Source of the DNA: Phycomyces blakesleeanus NRRL 1555(-)
Lineage: Eukaryota > Mucoromycota > Mucoromycetes > Mucorales > Phycomycetaceae
Length of the DNA: 64,000 nucleotides
Direction of reading: 5' to 3'
Assembly: GCF_001638985.1 (NCBI RefSeq)
Contig: NW_017265155.1
Coordinates: forward strand, 310,001 to 374,000
Part shown: positions 31,911 through 45,213 of the stretch, piece after piece
How the letters are laid out: every line of letters begins with the position of its first letter
Numbering within the stretch: position 1 is the stretch's first letter
The notes under the pieces: generated by a model
The model's input: only the letters and a program-made list of their open reading frames with translations
The model's database searches: none
Told to the model about the DNA's origin: nothing
Program-made: the position numbers and the translations under genes

Positions 31911-34900
31911 ATGTTGCGGCGAAGATGGGAATCATCCCAACCTAAAGAACCAGCTGTCAATAATGTCACACCAGAAGACCCACCAAAGGTCTTGGCAAAG
32001 AAACTTTCCCCAGTCACTTTAGATGCAGCAATCGCTACTCTTTTGACTCTTGTGGCAATTCCAGTTCGATTCCATACCATTAGTCATCCAAACCAAGTTG
32101 TGTATGTTTTTCTTTAAAAGAGAGAGAGCGAGTATTAATATATTTGTGTATTAGTTTTGATGAGGTACATTTTGGCGCATTTGCAGGAAAGTACATTCAG
32201 GGCACATTCTTTTTTGATGTTCATCCACCTGTAAGTACAACATTGAATTTAAGAACTATTTATCTATTTATTTGTATGCATGTGTACTTGTGTACTTGAA
32301 TTTCTCTAATTGTTGTGTACCATTTATACTTGTACATTCTACTATAATAAAAGCTTGCCAAAATGTTGATAGCATTAGTTGGCTGGCTGGCTGGATACAA
32401 GGGAAACTTTGATTTTACTACCATTGGAAAGTAAGTTTGATATACAGGACACTAATATATATATATATATATAAAGAAGTTTATCCAAGAAATTTAACCA
32501 TATATTTGTTTCTGTATAGTGTATATGATGATACAGTGCCTTATGTAGCTATGAGATCAGCAAGTGCTTTACTGGGGTTATTGATGGTTCCAATGGCTTA
32601 CTTGACAATCCGTGATGGAGGACATTCAATGTTGGCTGCTGTACTGGCCGCGCTGATAGTTTGCTTTGGTAACAAAAAGAATATATATATATATATAAAG
32701 CTTTGTTTATTTATTAATGGCTTGGGCTGTGCAATTGATAGAAAACAGTTTGGTGACCAACAATAGGTTGATATTACTGGATTCATACTTGCTGTTCTTT
32801 ACCGCATTTACAATCATGGCATTCAACAAGTTTTACAAGCAGATCAATAAGTGAGTTGAAAAAAAAATTCAATTAATTAATTAATTTCTAATTGAATGGT
32901 CGCTGAAATTGAAATAATAAAGCCCTTTTGGTGCTCGTTGGTGGACATGGCTTGCGTTGACAGGTATTGGACTTGGACTTACTGTGAGCTGTAAATGGGT
33001 TGGACTGTTCGTGATTGCGACAGTCGGATTCTCTACAATCAAAGATCTCTGGAGAATATTAGGAGATGTGCGAATCTCAAAGGTAATTTTTTTTTTTACA
33101 TGTACATTACAAAATATCACACCTAATCCAATTTACTTTATATACGTATATCTTTAGGGAAAATGTGTACATCACTTTCTTGCTCGTACTCTGTGTCTTA
33201 TCATAGTACCTTTTATGATATATACTGCTACATTTTACATTCACTTTAAGCTGCTTCCTTTGTCTGGTGATGGTGATTTCCACATGTCAAACACTTTTAG
33301 ACAAACTCTTGTTGGAAATGCAGTAGATGAGACCCCAATTGGTACGTTTTATCAAAGGCATAGTCATTTGCATAATACTGAACCTATATATATATATATA
33401 TATATAATTAATTAATCAATTAATTAATTAATTAACCCAAAAACACACACTCACACACACAATAATTAGATATTTCCTATGGTTCTCATATAACTATCCG
33501 CCACTTGGCTACCAATGGAGGTTTTCTTCACTCTCACAATTCAACATACCCTGAAGGAAGCAAACGTATGTAGATTCTCACCCTTCAACATCACACACAC
33601 ACATACAAAAAAATCCAAGTATTGATTTATGCCTGTATACCAATTGTTTAGAGCAGCAAGTAACATTATATCCACATCGTGATGTAAACAACTGGTGGAG
33701 ACTTCGGAAAGCAAACAGTACACTTGAGACTGAAGAAGTGGAAGGAGATGTGATTGGGTCTGATGGAGAAACCCCCCTTGAATGGATCTATGATGGCGAT
33801 ATCGTTCGTCTTGAACATATCTCTACAAGTCCTCGCAAACTACACAGCCATGATATAAGTGCTCCTTTGACAGACAATGACTACACCAAAGAAGTCAGGT
33901 AAAAACTAAATATAAACTATCTGCCAATATATATATATATAATTCTAAAATTGGTAAATTTGGTAATAGTGCATATGGATTTCCAAATTATGAAGGTGAT
34001 TCCAACGATCATTGGATAGTAGAGATTGAAGACGGGCCCACCGAAGAATCAAGAGAAAGACTTCAATCTCGTCAGACACAGTTCCGTCTTGTCCACGCAA
34101 CGCAAAATTGTGCATTGTTCTCCCACGATGTCAAACTACCAGATTGGGCATTTGGACAACAAGAGGTTGCGTGCATGTTGAGTGCAAAGAAACCAAAAAC
34201 CCTTTGGATGATAGAATCAACCACAAATGAATTGTGTAAGTAAAAAGGAAAAAAAAAATATTAGCAATTTAAGGTCAAGAATAAATTGATTAACTAGATG
34301 AAGGATATATATATATATATTTGTACTTGCAGTACCTGAGCCTGTTGATATGATTGGCTATGATATTCCTGGCTTCTGGGGAAAGTTTTTTGAGCTGCAT
34401 CGAGTTATGTGGACCACAAATGCTGGACTTACTGGCGCACACCCTTATGAATCTCGGCCCTCGACATGGCCTATGCTCAAGTCTGGGGTGTCTTTTTGGG
34501 CAAGGCCAGGAACACAAATATTCTACATCGGAAACCCTGTGATTTACTGGCTCTCAACTGTGGCGGTATTTACATACATGATCTTGTGGGGATTCTTCCG
34601 ATTCTTGGCCAAGACCAACCGCCCGGACCGGTTTCCTCATCGCCGCCCGTTCTTTGAAAACGCAGCCGGGTTTTATGTGGCCGGTTGGGCATTCCATTAC
34701 ATTACTTTTTACCTCATGCATCGACAGTTGTTCCTGCACCATTATCTGCCTGCGTTGTACTTTGGTATCTTGGTATTCGGTGTTGGTCTTGATCTTGTGT
34801 TTTTGCGCCTTCGACCCTTTCAACGCGTGTTGGTGGGTGTGTTGGTCTGTTCCTTGGTTATCTATAGTTTTGTGGAGTTTTCGCCTCTTACTTATGGTAC

Positions 34901-35132
34901 TGAATGGACTCGTGAAGCGTGTGAAGCATCACGGTGGTTACCCTCGTGGAAATATAGATGTGACGGGTAAGAATATATATATAAATTTATTTTTATTTAT
35001 TAACTTTTTCTTTTCTTCTTCTTCTCTAGGTATGAAAGCCAATTGACAAACCATTCAGCATCACTCATTAACACCGATGACGCAATAAGTACTGTTATCG
35101 AAAACACCTTGGTTACATCTATAGATCCCTAA
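31911..35132 (+). CDS. PMT1: Protein O-mannosyltransferase, PMT1 subfamily (GT39)
   Basis: About ten exons. The start ATG at 31911 opens MLRRRWESSQPKEP, followed by the first TM (LDAAIATLLTLVAIPVRFH). The second exon has the PMT catalytic motif FDEVHFGAFAGKYI, with FFFDVHPPLAKMLIALVGWL; the sequence with GKYIQG and VGWLAGYKGNFDF is PMT1-like rather than PMT2 or PMT4. Central MIR repeats include SHITIRHLATNGGFLHSHNS, YPHRDVNNWW and RLVHATQNCALFSHDVKLPD. C-terminal TM helices carry MHRQLFLHHYLPALYFGILV, then WLPSWKYRCDGYES. The stop is at 35130-35132. PMTs transfer mannose from dolichol-phosphate-mannose to Ser/Thr in the ER lumen; PMT1 normally pairs with PMT2, which is not in this window. Several introns contain (TA)n runs. 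Confidence 0.93.
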
Positions 35133-36014
35133 GTTTTGCATACAACCTATATATACAATTCAGGCGCTTGTATTATATGAAAAATGACATAAGAAACAAA
35201 CAAAAAAAAAGGGGGGGGGACAAAAAGAGAGGAGGATTTTATGTGTATAAATATCCAAAACTCAAAATATCTAAATATATAAAATATACCATCATATATC
35301 CTTCTAAAACCAATCTTTCTTATTTATATTTACTATTATAAGAAATTGTAGAACTCAAGGTGTTGGAGTAGCAAGAGAGTCATGACTCCTAAGCATTTCT
35401 TAAGCTAATAGAATGTCAACTCTTGGCCTATCAGTTGTAATTCTTCTTTTTTAACTAGCAAATACGATTTATGGGATTCTAGTAGATTATTGGGCGGTTT
35501 TTTTTGTAGATAATGCAAAAAGAATACAACTGATCCAATCAAATGTTCAAAATATGGCAGATCTAGACTTATCTATTGCCTATGCTAAAGAAACTACTCT
35601 ATGTCTAATGTCATTCTCACTGATGTAGCTTTAAGAACTTATGTTTTATCACAAATCATTTCTTTAGGTAAATTGCAATATGGTGTATAACCTATACTTC
35701 TTCTATCACTACTACAGTTCACGCCTAGTAAACACGATATCCAACAAGTGATTTGAAGTAATTAGTAGTACTTTTTTTTTTTTTGGAATTACAAACATTT
35801 TGCAATTCTTGTGCGCTGGGATAAAAAGAAAACTACTACATCTTGTTACTACCATATTAAGTAAACCTTAAACCATATATTTGAAATATGCAACAACTCC
35901 CGTTTTTTTTCTCAACTATCTCTTTATATATACACAAAGACTGGGGTTTGCTTTTTTGATGTTAATGTATTGTATTGCCTGTTATAAGTAATTATCCAGA
36001 TACATGTACTTTGT
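35133..36014. other. Intergenic region between PMT1 and the RGS gene
   Basis: Shared 3' flanks of convergent genes. It contains an A/G homopolymer stretch (AAAAAAAAAGGGGGGGGG at about 35201-35219) and otherwise unstructured AT-rich DNA. No gene seen. Confidence 0.5.
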
Positions 36015-37748
36015 TTAATCTTTGATATCTTGACTTTTGTTTCTTTGACTAATTTCTTGGTATTTTTGGGTCTGGACAAACTTTGGAACTGTATCTTGAG
36101 CCATAGTTCGGCATACATGTTCGTTCACGCATCTGAGCATTTCTATCAGTTCCTGCAAACATTCCTCAGGGAGTCCTTTAGTCAAATGATCAGAATCGTT
36201 GAAAAGGTGTGTGGCGGCACCCTGACTCGATTCACTGTTGTTCGTATTGTTCGTGTTTGTCAAGAAACTGATGGGATGTAAGGCCGTGCTAAATGGTGCG
36301 TGTGTGCCTGCCATTCCAGCCTGATTGATAAAATAGGCTGTTGCGTACCGAATGATATCCTGTCGCAGCATATGGTCTATATTGACTTCCGACGGTGCGC
36401 ATGGGCTTAGATAGGTCATGTACATCTGAAAACAGTCGTTTGCCCACACCTGACGCCGAACCACTATTGAATCTGCGGCAGAAATCCATTTCTTTTCGAC
36501 TCGGTTATAATCCACCCAGAAGCAAAGATTCTCTTCGCAGAAATTGGACTTCATAAACTCACGAAAATACATCCGCAGCAGGGCATCGTCTAATATGTTT
36601 TGAAGACGAGAATAATATGACGCCTTGAGTTTTAAATCATTGTCGGTAGGGTTACCGTATGAGATACTCAGGGGTCGGGCTAAAGGGATTATGTCGAACG
36701 ATTGCGGTGATCCAGGTGTGATTGTAGTAGTGTATCCACTGTCAGTAAAAGAATTTGACACGCTTCGTTCACGTTTTGATGAATATGGGTCAGAATTAGG
36801 ATCAGGGTCAGGATTTGATTTTGATTTTGATTTTGAAATTGTCAGTGATAGTGATAGTGGAATCGAGTGGTCTGATGACTTCCAACCAAGGCATTGGCAC
36901 CCTCTGTCAGTGATGTGGTAGATTGCATTTCGAGAGGATCTAAATATTATATCATTGCCACCCGGAGGTTTGTCTGTCAAGCATTTGATCCACCCACACA
37001 GAATGAATTCTGAGCCGATCATCTCTGCCTCTTCCCTATTGACTACGGTGGTGTATTCACACAGCCAATCGATACACTGTGATCCATAAAAAGTATATTG
37101 GGTATTTTTTGCAATTCTGGTATCAACTCCTATCAAAAGGATAAGAAAAATAGAAGTGTAAATACATACATATAGTAACAACAACAAAAAGGGACATACA
37201 CTATTTTATATCTTATATTTTATATCTTATATTTTACCATTCACTTCATCTGTGAGTAATACATCACAGGGAACGTATTGAGTCATCAACTGAAAGGCCA
37301 AAGAAACACTTGGACGCGAAAAAGCCAAGGTGTTATCACGGTTATTCTGACGATCGAGTGTAACGACAGATATGGTTTTTAGTTTGTCGAGACAGGCAGT
37401 TAGATGATCAATGGAAATCTGGGCACGAATACTAAAGTCTTGGATCATGCATTTTCCTTTTGGGGTTGGGCACCAGATCGCTTTGTCTCGGATGAGTCGA
37501 TTGGAAGGGTCGGATGCGTTTTCGATCAGTCTTGCCTGAAGAAACTGTTGGCACAACGTCTTGGCCATCCCACTTGTCATGCTAAATGTTGTGGTTGTGC
37601 GGGTAGAGACATGTCTGGTCGGATCAAGCGGATCTGGGCCACGGTGGACATGAGTGAACTGAAGGTGGCCCAGGATCTCGACTGCCTCTTCGGTCGTAAA
37701 GCTGAAAGGGTAGGTACGAAAGAGAGTTCGATGATCAGAAAGTGGCAT
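36015..37748 (-). CDS. DEP-DEP-RGS regulator of G-protein signalling (Sst2/FlbA-like)
   Basis: Two exons. Exon 1 (start ATG at 37748, MPLSDHRTLFRTYPFSF) holds a first DEP-like fold through CQQFLQARLIENAS and AIWCPTPKGKCMIQDF. It splices in phase (VN-G-VDTRIAK) to exon 2, where a second DEP domain reads YGSQCIDWLCEYTTVVNREE, then FILCGWIKCLTD and AIYHITDRG. After a Ser-rich linker with alternating Lys/Ser and Asp/Pro repeats (SKSKSKSNPDPDPNSDP), the RGS domain covers LQNILDDALLRMYFREFMKS, NFCEENLCFWVDYN and the C-terminal LPEECLQELIEMLRCVNEHV. RGS proteins accelerate GTP hydrolysis by G-alpha subunits; fungal members damp pheromone or growth signalling, with DEP tethering them to membranes or receptors. 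The RGS core contains a Ser/Asn-rich insertion (NTNNTNNSESS). Confidence 0.87.
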
Positions 37749-39361
37749 CTGTATTATAAAGGCAGCAAGAATATCATGAAGGTCCTATATATATTTTTTA
37801 TATATACACATACACTTGTTTCGTCAATTGATGGTCCTGATTGTAGAGCTGTTTTTATTTACTTTGCAGTGCGGTCTGCCAGCAGAAGTAACACGCATCA
37901 TGGTGGTGTATGTCGAAAGACTTCTGAGAGTGTTTGGCATAATTATAAGATAGTAGTAGCCAAATGTTATCTATCTATCTATAGACTGTCTTGCTCTTAT
38001 CCGTATTATTTAATACGAAAAAAGTGGTAATAGTGGTAAGTAATGAAGAGAAAGAGAAAGAGAGATAAGAATAAAAAGAGGGGGCTGTAATGATTCTTGA
38101 CAGGTTTGGCTATTGAAAAAAAAATATATATATAAAATCTCATTCCACATGTTTAATGTTCATTTCCTTTCTTTTTCTTCTAATTCCCGGCCTATTTCAG
38201 GAGACATTGATTGTTGGGTCGTACGGGATCAAATAGTAAGGCTCAAGCCTACCATTTCACGGTGGTAGCACCGTCAGTTATTTTATTTTATTTTACTTTA
38301 CTTTTATAAATATTTAAAAGCAATTGAATTTCAATTGCACTTTATTTTTGTAGGTGACATATATAAAGCTTTTTTGTGAATAAAAAGGCAGCCTATAGAG
38401 AGGAAGAGGAGAAATACATGATCATATTTGGGAATGTATTGGAGTGCAATAGAGTAAATTATGGAAGTATTTGCGGTACCATGCATTGTTCTGGAGCTCT
38501 CGATTAGACGTAATCGGGCATAAAAGAAAGAACAATACTACGCATTACGAGAACAAAAGAGATCATAAGAGATAATTCTTTTTTTGGTTTGTTAATATGT
38601 GTAGTACGATGATAATTAAGACTGAGGACCTCCTAAAGTAGTACAGTCTATAATTGGGTATTCTCCACCTAAGGAGGGGGAGAAGATACAGACAGACACA
38701 GACACAGACCACATCACAAACACACCATATACGTTAATAAAGATGTTTCCGGTGTATACCAACCATACCAACCATACCTTTCCATAATTCTGTTTTTTCT
38801 TTCGTACGTTCTAGCCATTTATATATCATACCAGGTTTCTACTATAAGCAGTTTGGCTTGGAGTTACGGTCAAATCTAGAAAACAAAGAATAAATTCGAA
38901 TTTTCTAAGCTAATGCATAATATTCTGGTGAAGGCGAATAGAATACAAGTATTAAAGAATGGCTTGTCTTTATTGTAAGAACATTGGATGATTCTTAGGT
39001 AATTTAGGAATTATTGAATGGAAAGGTAAAAGGGGGTTTGGTCTGGTTTTGTGACCTTGATTATAAAAATACTTGTAACATTATGATAATGATTGAACCA
39101 CTGTGTAATATGTGCACATTCCAAGATTGGTAACTTGTGTTCCTACTTAAACACATTCATACACCCACACACACAAAGAAGGTAGAAAAGCAGAACAGTA
39201 AAGATAGAGATACACGCACACACAATTTGGTTTTTGTTTTTGTTTTTTAATAAGAAAAATATATATATATATAATGTTAAAGAGGTTGTTTGAGAGAAAT
39301 GTACTTCTTTGTTTGTTTTTTTTTTTTTTTGCTTTAACCCTAAAATTTACAGACGAGAGAT
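37749..39361. other. Intergenic: RGS promoter side and PGK 3' side
   Basis: No gene seen. It contains (CTAT)n at 37969-37984, a pair of adjacent hairpins at 38239-38274, a TTTTA repeat at about 38280-38305, and CA/TA repeats near 39155-39175 and 39258-39272. Confidence 0.5.
38239..38274. other. Two adjacent small hairpins followed by a T-rich tract
   Basis: AGGCTCAAGCCT (38239-38250) and ACGGTGGTAGCACCGT (38259-38274) are two perfect stem-loops, directly followed by TTATTTTATTTTATTTTAC. The layout resembles the 3' tail of a small retroposed element or a structured RNA 3' end. No flanking duplication found. Confidence 0.3.
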
Positions 39362-40821
39362 TCATTTGGTAGAAAGGGCAGCAACACCAGGCAACTCCTT
39401 GCCTTCCAACAACTCGAGAGAGGCACCGCCACCAGTGGAGATGTGGCTGATCTTGTCACCAGCACCCCAGTTCAATGCAGCAGTGGCGGTGTCACCACCA
39501 CCAACGACGGTTACAGCACCGTTCTTGGTTGCCTCGATGACGGCGTCAAGAGCGGACTTTGTACCAGTAGCGAACTTCTCAAACTCAAACACACCACTGG
39601 GACCGTTCCACAGGATGGTCTTGGCCTTCAGGATTTCCTCACGGAAGATGGCGTTGGACTCCTTGCCGCAATCAAGACCCATCCAGCCCTCGGGGATACC
39701 ATCGGCATCAGTAGAGTAGCCAGTCTCGGCATCAGGAGAGAACTTGTCAGCGGTGATGTAGTCGACGGGGAACACAAGCTTGACGTTCTTGGCCTTGGCC
39801 TTCTCAACCAAATCATGGACGAGTCCAGCACCAGACTCGTCGAACAAAGAGTTGCCAATCTTGACATCATCGAGGGTCTTCTTGAAAGTGAAGCTCATAC
39901 CACCGCAGATGATCAGAGAGTCAACCTTGTCAAGAATGTTCTCGATCAACTTGATCTTGTCAGAAACCTTTGCACTAATTTTTTTTTTTAAAAAAAATAA
40001 AAAAAAATAGGAAATTGATTTAATTTTAGTTTGAGTACTTGACTTATCCCACTAACCCAACCAACCGACCAACTTACCCGCCGAGGATTGCAAGGAAAGG
40101 ACGCTCGGGGTGTTCGAGAATCTTGGCAAAGTACTCCAACTCCTTCTGCATCAAGAAACCAGCGGCGCGCTCGGGGAGCTCGACACCGACCATGGAAGAG
40201 TGGGCACGGTGAGCAGTACCGAAAGCATCGTTGACGTAGACATCAGCAAGACGGCTGAGGGAGTCACGGAACTCCTTGACCTTCTGGGCATCAGCCTTGA
40301 CCTTCTTGCCCTCGGCATCCTTGGCAGAGCCTTCCTCCTCAATGTGGAAACGCAAGTTCTCCAACAACAAGACCTGGCCGCCGGTGGCTTCCTTGCAGGC
40401 CTTCTCGGTTTCGGGACCAACACAATCCTCAAGGAACTCGACGGGCTTGCCGAGAAGCTTGGAGACTTCCTCGGCCACAGGCTTAAGCGAGTACTTGGCG
40501 ACAACCTCACCATTGGGACGGCCGAGGTGGGACATCAGGATGACGGCGCTGGCACCTTGTTCAAGAGCATACTTGACGGTGGGAAGAGCCTGGATGATAC
40601 GGTTGCTGTTGGTGATCTTTCCATCCTTGATAGGAACGTTGAAGTCAACGCTATTGTTACCAAATAACGATTAATATAGATATTTATGCAAATAATGAAT
40701 TTATTGTATTGACGCGTCTCATAAGATGTCTGTAGATGGTGTGTCTGTAGTCTTACCGGATGAGGACGCGCTTTCCCTTGAGATCGATGTCGCGGATAGA
40801 GAGCTTGTTGGAGAGAGACAT
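39362..40821 (-). CDS. PGK1: Phosphoglycerate kinase
   Basis: Three exons. The start ATG at 40821 opens [20 protein letters not shown]; the first intron interrupts the VDFNVP region. Family motifs: [44 protein letters not shown], the ADP-binding region [16 protein letters not shown] (an intron falls at the bar), [22 protein letters not shown] and [12 protein letters not shown], ending [16 protein letters not shown]. It catalyses 1,3-bisphosphoglycerate + ADP to 3-phosphoglycerate + ATP in cytosolic glycolysis. Codons are strongly biased to C-ending forms compared with neighbours, as expected for a highly expressed gene; this bias creates long antisense open frames (for example 40110-40667) that are not genes. 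Confidence 0.97.
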
Positions 40822-40930
40822 TATGTTTTAAGAGAGAAAGATGAACAAGAAACGAATATGGACGGACTGGGGATCTTATTAAATCTTTGTATGGGGTATT
40901 TTAACATGCGATTTCAACTGACGTAGAAAG

Positions 40931-40961
<31 letters not shown>

Positions 40962-41762
40962 CACTAGGACGGTTGAAAATCTTGGTAATATAAAATAAAG
41001 TAAAGTAAAAAAATTAATATAGAAAAAGTGCATGGGACTCGCCAGGGTTTCTTGTCTTGTACCTTGATTCATATTCAATCTTTCTAATAGCAATTAGTAC
41101 TATATATTTTTATTTTATTTTTCTCTCCCTCGGGTTCTCCCGTTTAAATACCCATTGTTTTCATGTGCTTTTCATACTTGATTTAACTATAAGGCAAAAG
41201 TCAGACGCGTTAAATTGACAGAAAATATGGTTGTTTCATTGGCTGATAAATCAAATAATTCAGTTAAGCAGCTAGACAGGTAGTTAGGCAAGCAGATAAG
41301 TCAATCACTCAATCAATCAATCAATCAATCAAAAATACAACCATCGGTTATATTTTTCCCAACAAAATATTAAATATAAAATATACATATATAAATTATA
41401 TTTGCAACACACAAACACGCTTTATGTACACATGTATATAATATAAAATAAATTATAATATATATATATTTTTTGGCTTCCAATTCTAATTATATCTTTG
41501 TTGAGAAGCACGATTTTTATATACAGAAAAAAAAAAGGATAATACTTTGGTATTCTAATCGCCGTTTGTATATTATAACCATCGCAATACGGAATGTGAA
41601 TTCTTAATTTTTTTATATAAAAAAAAAAGTAAGGAATTATTTTGGATCTTTCTTTCGTCCTCCAACCTAGGTTATTTTATTTAGAATAAATAAATAAATA
41701 AAAAAAGATATTGCTTGTTAATATAATATGGGTAGACAGATGAAGATGAAATGATTTTTATA
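40822..41762. other. PGK promoter region and intergenic DNA
   Basis: (CA)n and (GA)n tracts at 40929-40963 lie about 110-140 bp upstream of the PGK start. A run of CAAT repeats (AATCAATCAATCAATC) is at about 41306-41333, and (TA)n near 41455-41470. No gene. Confidence 0.5.
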
Positions 41763-43553
41763 TCATTCGAGTTGATTTACCTGAACAACCTTTGAGAATA
41801 TTCTGTCTACGACACTCTTGTCTAGATCACCCCAAGTGACTTGCCAGCCTTCTCCATCCTGGAAACTTTCCATGTCGGACCAGCTGCCAAACACTGGCCG
41901 ATTATCCAAAGGCACTTGTCGCCCAGATGCACTTGTGATAGTTAAGATCTTACGAGTACGGAATGTAGCAATCTGATGGATCTTTTCTGCTAGCGAAAGT
42001 CCAGTTTCTGTAGGTTCAACTACGATCCACACTCGATGTTCTTTATTGATTGACTGGACTGTAATCTGGCGTACCTTTCCTATGATCAAATAATAATAAG
42101 CAAAAAAAAAAAGTTCAATTTATTTTTATTTTTTGCTTACGTTCTGGGCTGGTATCCTTTTTGTTTTTCTTGTTGTCTTTTGGTGAAATGGAACCAGCCT
42201 TGTGTGGCATGTGATGGAAATCTTGGTCTACCAATGATTCACTATAGAATGCTTGATTGGGGGGTACATCGGCATTGTTATGAGGTTCTACAAATCCGGC
42301 TGGTGGATATTCTTGTTGATGAGTTGGCGGATAGTTGTTATATGTCTCTTGAAGCTGTGCAGGTGGATAACTAGTATATGGATCTTGCTGGATTGGAAGA
42401 TTGTGGTTGTATAGATCCTGGTGGTTTGGGATTGTATTTGTAGTGGGTGGGTAAGGATAGATTTCCTGGTTTGACATTACGGTTGTGGGTGGGTAAGGAT
42501 AGACTTCCTGGTTTGACATTGTGGCTGTGGGTGGGTAAGGGTAGATTTCTTGATGTGACATGCTAGTGGAATATGAATGATCATGAGGTTGATGTTGATG
42601 CTGAGGATGAGGATGAGGATGAGTCTGTACAGGATATAACGGATCTGGTTGCATTGGGAGTGAATAGGGGTACTGGTCTTGTGCTACCCTGTAGGCTGTT
42701 TGCTCTTGTCCCATTGAAGAGTAACTGTAAGGCTCTTGTGTGACGGGGTAACTAAAGTGATCGCTTGTCCCACTATAGACAGGCAAGGAACGTCGAGCGG
42801 GTGGAGCCGGAGGTTGTGGAGGCAATGGTTTTGCAGGAGATCCATAACACGTCACATTTCCATCCAAACGTTGCCAAGAAGGAGGAGGAGGAATAGAAGA
42901 AAGAGGAGGATAATATTGCTCAGCGCCCATGACCTGCTGCTGCTGCTGCTGCTGTTGTTGTTGTTGTTGTGGTGACTGTATTTGCTGTGGTTGGAGTTGC
43001 TCCTGGAACTGGAATTGATCATTTGGGCGTAATACAACGCTAGAACGTACTGCTTTATTGGACATTTTCCAACCATCTTCTTCTGACCCACGGCTGTTGG
43101 TTGTTTTCCATGACTCTCTTATAGACATTCGACGGGATTTATCAAAAGGCATCGATCGTCTATGGTTGAGGGATGCCTAAATAAACAGATGTGCAATACC
43201 ATCGATCGATTGATTGATGGTATTTATAAGTAAAATAAAATAAAATAAAACAAGAAAAGAAAAGAAAAGCTTCGCCTCCACTTTATAATCATATATATTT
43301 TATTTAATAGATCTATATCTATATTCTCAAGTGCTGCTTTGGCTTACTTGTTCATACCCGTACATTGTCTGCCGCTCATAGTCTTGTCCTTTGTTGTTGT
43401 TGTTATTGTTATGGTCGTTTTTGTTAATCGAGATTCATTTTCAAACACGCAATGAATGCTTTTTTCCTGTTTTTTTTTTCTTTAAAGGTACAATAAAATT
43501 ATTGTCTTACCTGAAAAGTGATTAGATGACATCAAGGATGACTGAGCATTCAT
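41763..43553 (-). CDS. Gln/Pro-rich protein with tandem YPYPPT repeats and a conserved-looking C-terminus, unknown function
   Basis: At least four exons. The first (ATG at 43553) reads MNAQSSLMSSNHFS; a short second exon near 43390-43350 includes QDYERQTMYGYEQ. The large exon (to about 42115) carries a poly-Q run (12 Gln in a row), a Pro-rich PPLSSIPPPPSWQR stretch, and three near-perfect copies of a unit SNQEIYPYPPTT with a fourth, diverged copy (NHQDLYNHNLP). The last exon, splicing near 42090, is of normal complexity: VRQITVQSINKEHRVWIVVE through RPVFGSWSDMESF and VDRIFSKVVQVNQLE. I do not recognise this C-terminal domain. Such prion-like Q/P/Y repeats are often found in fungal scaffold, endocytic or RNA-granule proteins, but the sequence does not decide this. 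Confidence 0.7.
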
Positions 43554-43724
43554 TTCGAATCAATACAAAATAACCAAAATAAAGAAGTAGAGAAACCAAA
43601 AAAAAAAAGAAGTAAAGTGAATGATACCAAGAAAACAAAAAAGAAGAAGAAGAAGTAGAAGTAGAAGAAAGAGATGATCAATAAGTTGCCGAAACAGTAC
43701 GTAGATATAATTCCAAAAACAGCA

Positions 43725-43765
<41 letters not shown>

Positions 43766-45213
43766 TATAGTAATAAAACTATATAAAAGCCTTTAAATAT
43801 CTATATCCTTATTTCTATGAACATAGGCTAATAGAAGTGCTACTTCTCTACCATACCAAACAAAAAGACCACAATTGTAAGCATAAATATATATAAAGAA
43901 ACAGAACGAACGACACATGCTTTAGGTTACAGTGGCAAGATCAGATGTCAAACCGCTATAGCATATTTGACATTGACTTTTGTTAATGGTCAAAATAATA
44001 TATATTCTCAAAATATTCAATCTCTAAAGTTGGGCAAAGGTTTGCTATTATTGCCATTATCATTATTAATCCTAAAGGGCAATGTGTAAAATAAAATATA
44101 GATTTAATATATCCACACAATTTTCTTCTTCTTTTATATATATATATATATATCTTTGGCTCACTCACATAAACGGTGTAGACACACTAAAAAGTTCAAA
44201 AGAAAAATCAGGATAATATTAGCCAATAAAATTAATTTACGACTGTCCACCCCAAAAGAATTTCAAAGGTGGGAAACAGCGATTTCTTTTTAAAAGTGTA
44301 ATGCCCAGAAAAAAAGAGTGGGTGGTCAAAGGTTCGTAAATCAAGTTTTTTTTTAAAAAAAAAATTGTAAGAACATTAAACACAATGTTAATTGCTAGAG
44401 GTACATAATTAATTTTTCATGGTTTTCATTTACTATTATATACATCTTTCTATGTACTTTATTTTATTTTTCTCTTCTTCTTTTTTCATATCAATAAAGC
44501 CAGTAGTCCAAATCTCCTAGCTGAAAGAACTTGAGTTAAAATATAATAATGAAAATGAAATTACAGTATTGAAAGTAAGGAGGGAGTTGTATCTTTCTTT
44601 TAATGATAAAGAGAAAAAGGGAATGGTTGATTCAGCTTACTTTATACCGCTCTAAAACAATTGTGTGCGTCCCCAGAATTCTCATGATAGGTTTCCAAGG
44701 TGATTTTCAGAAAATGAAAGAAGTAATAATTACCTGAGAAACTAGTTATTTTTTTTATTTTATTTTATTTTATTTTATTTTATTTTATGCTGATCAAAGT
44801 AAATTTTGGTTGCACAATTGTTACATTATAGTCGACCACCAAATTACCTTATTTAATACGTCTTTTCTATATAAATATATATATAACTTTATTTTAATTT
44901 AAAGAGAACATTAAATATTCAATAGTAAGAATAGTAATACAGCAAGTGAAATATAAGAAGAAGGAGGGATCTGTTAAAGGCCTTGAGGTTATATGGAACT
45001 TCTTTATAAATTGTCGGAATGTAAATAGATAAATAAATTACACCTCCACTATTTGACAAATATGGGAGTTAGAATACTCCCAAAAACACCTTTTTTTAAT
45101 TAATAAAATTAATAAAAAAAATAAAAAATAAAGAAAAAGATATATATATATATTTCTTCTTCTCCTTATTTTCTTCTTCTAATTCTTTCTTCTTCTTCTT
45201 TGAATATTCAATC
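43554..45213. other. Intergenic between divergent genes, microsatellite-rich
   Basis: (AAT)n at 43729-43764, (TA)n at 44138-44153, and TTTTA pentanucleotide repeat at about 44753-44789. A weak inverted pair (TTTACGACTGTCCACCCC near 44236 against TTTACGAACCTTTGACCACCC on the reverse strand near 44340) suggests a decayed small element. No gene. Confidence 0.5.

Noticed and set aside
36625..36921. 98-codon plus-strand frame with a Phe-Asp repeat
   Set aside because: Antisense of the Ser/Lys and Asp/Pro linker repeat in the RGS gene.
40110..40674. Long plus-strand frames (185 and 132 codons) opposite phosphoglycerate kinase
   Set aside because: They mirror the C-biased codons of PGK1 on the other strand; the PGK frame is fully conserved and the antisense proteins have no domain.
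44197..44350. Possible inverted-repeat element around 44.2-44.35 kb
   Set aside because: The arms align only with several gaps and no target duplication; too weak to call.
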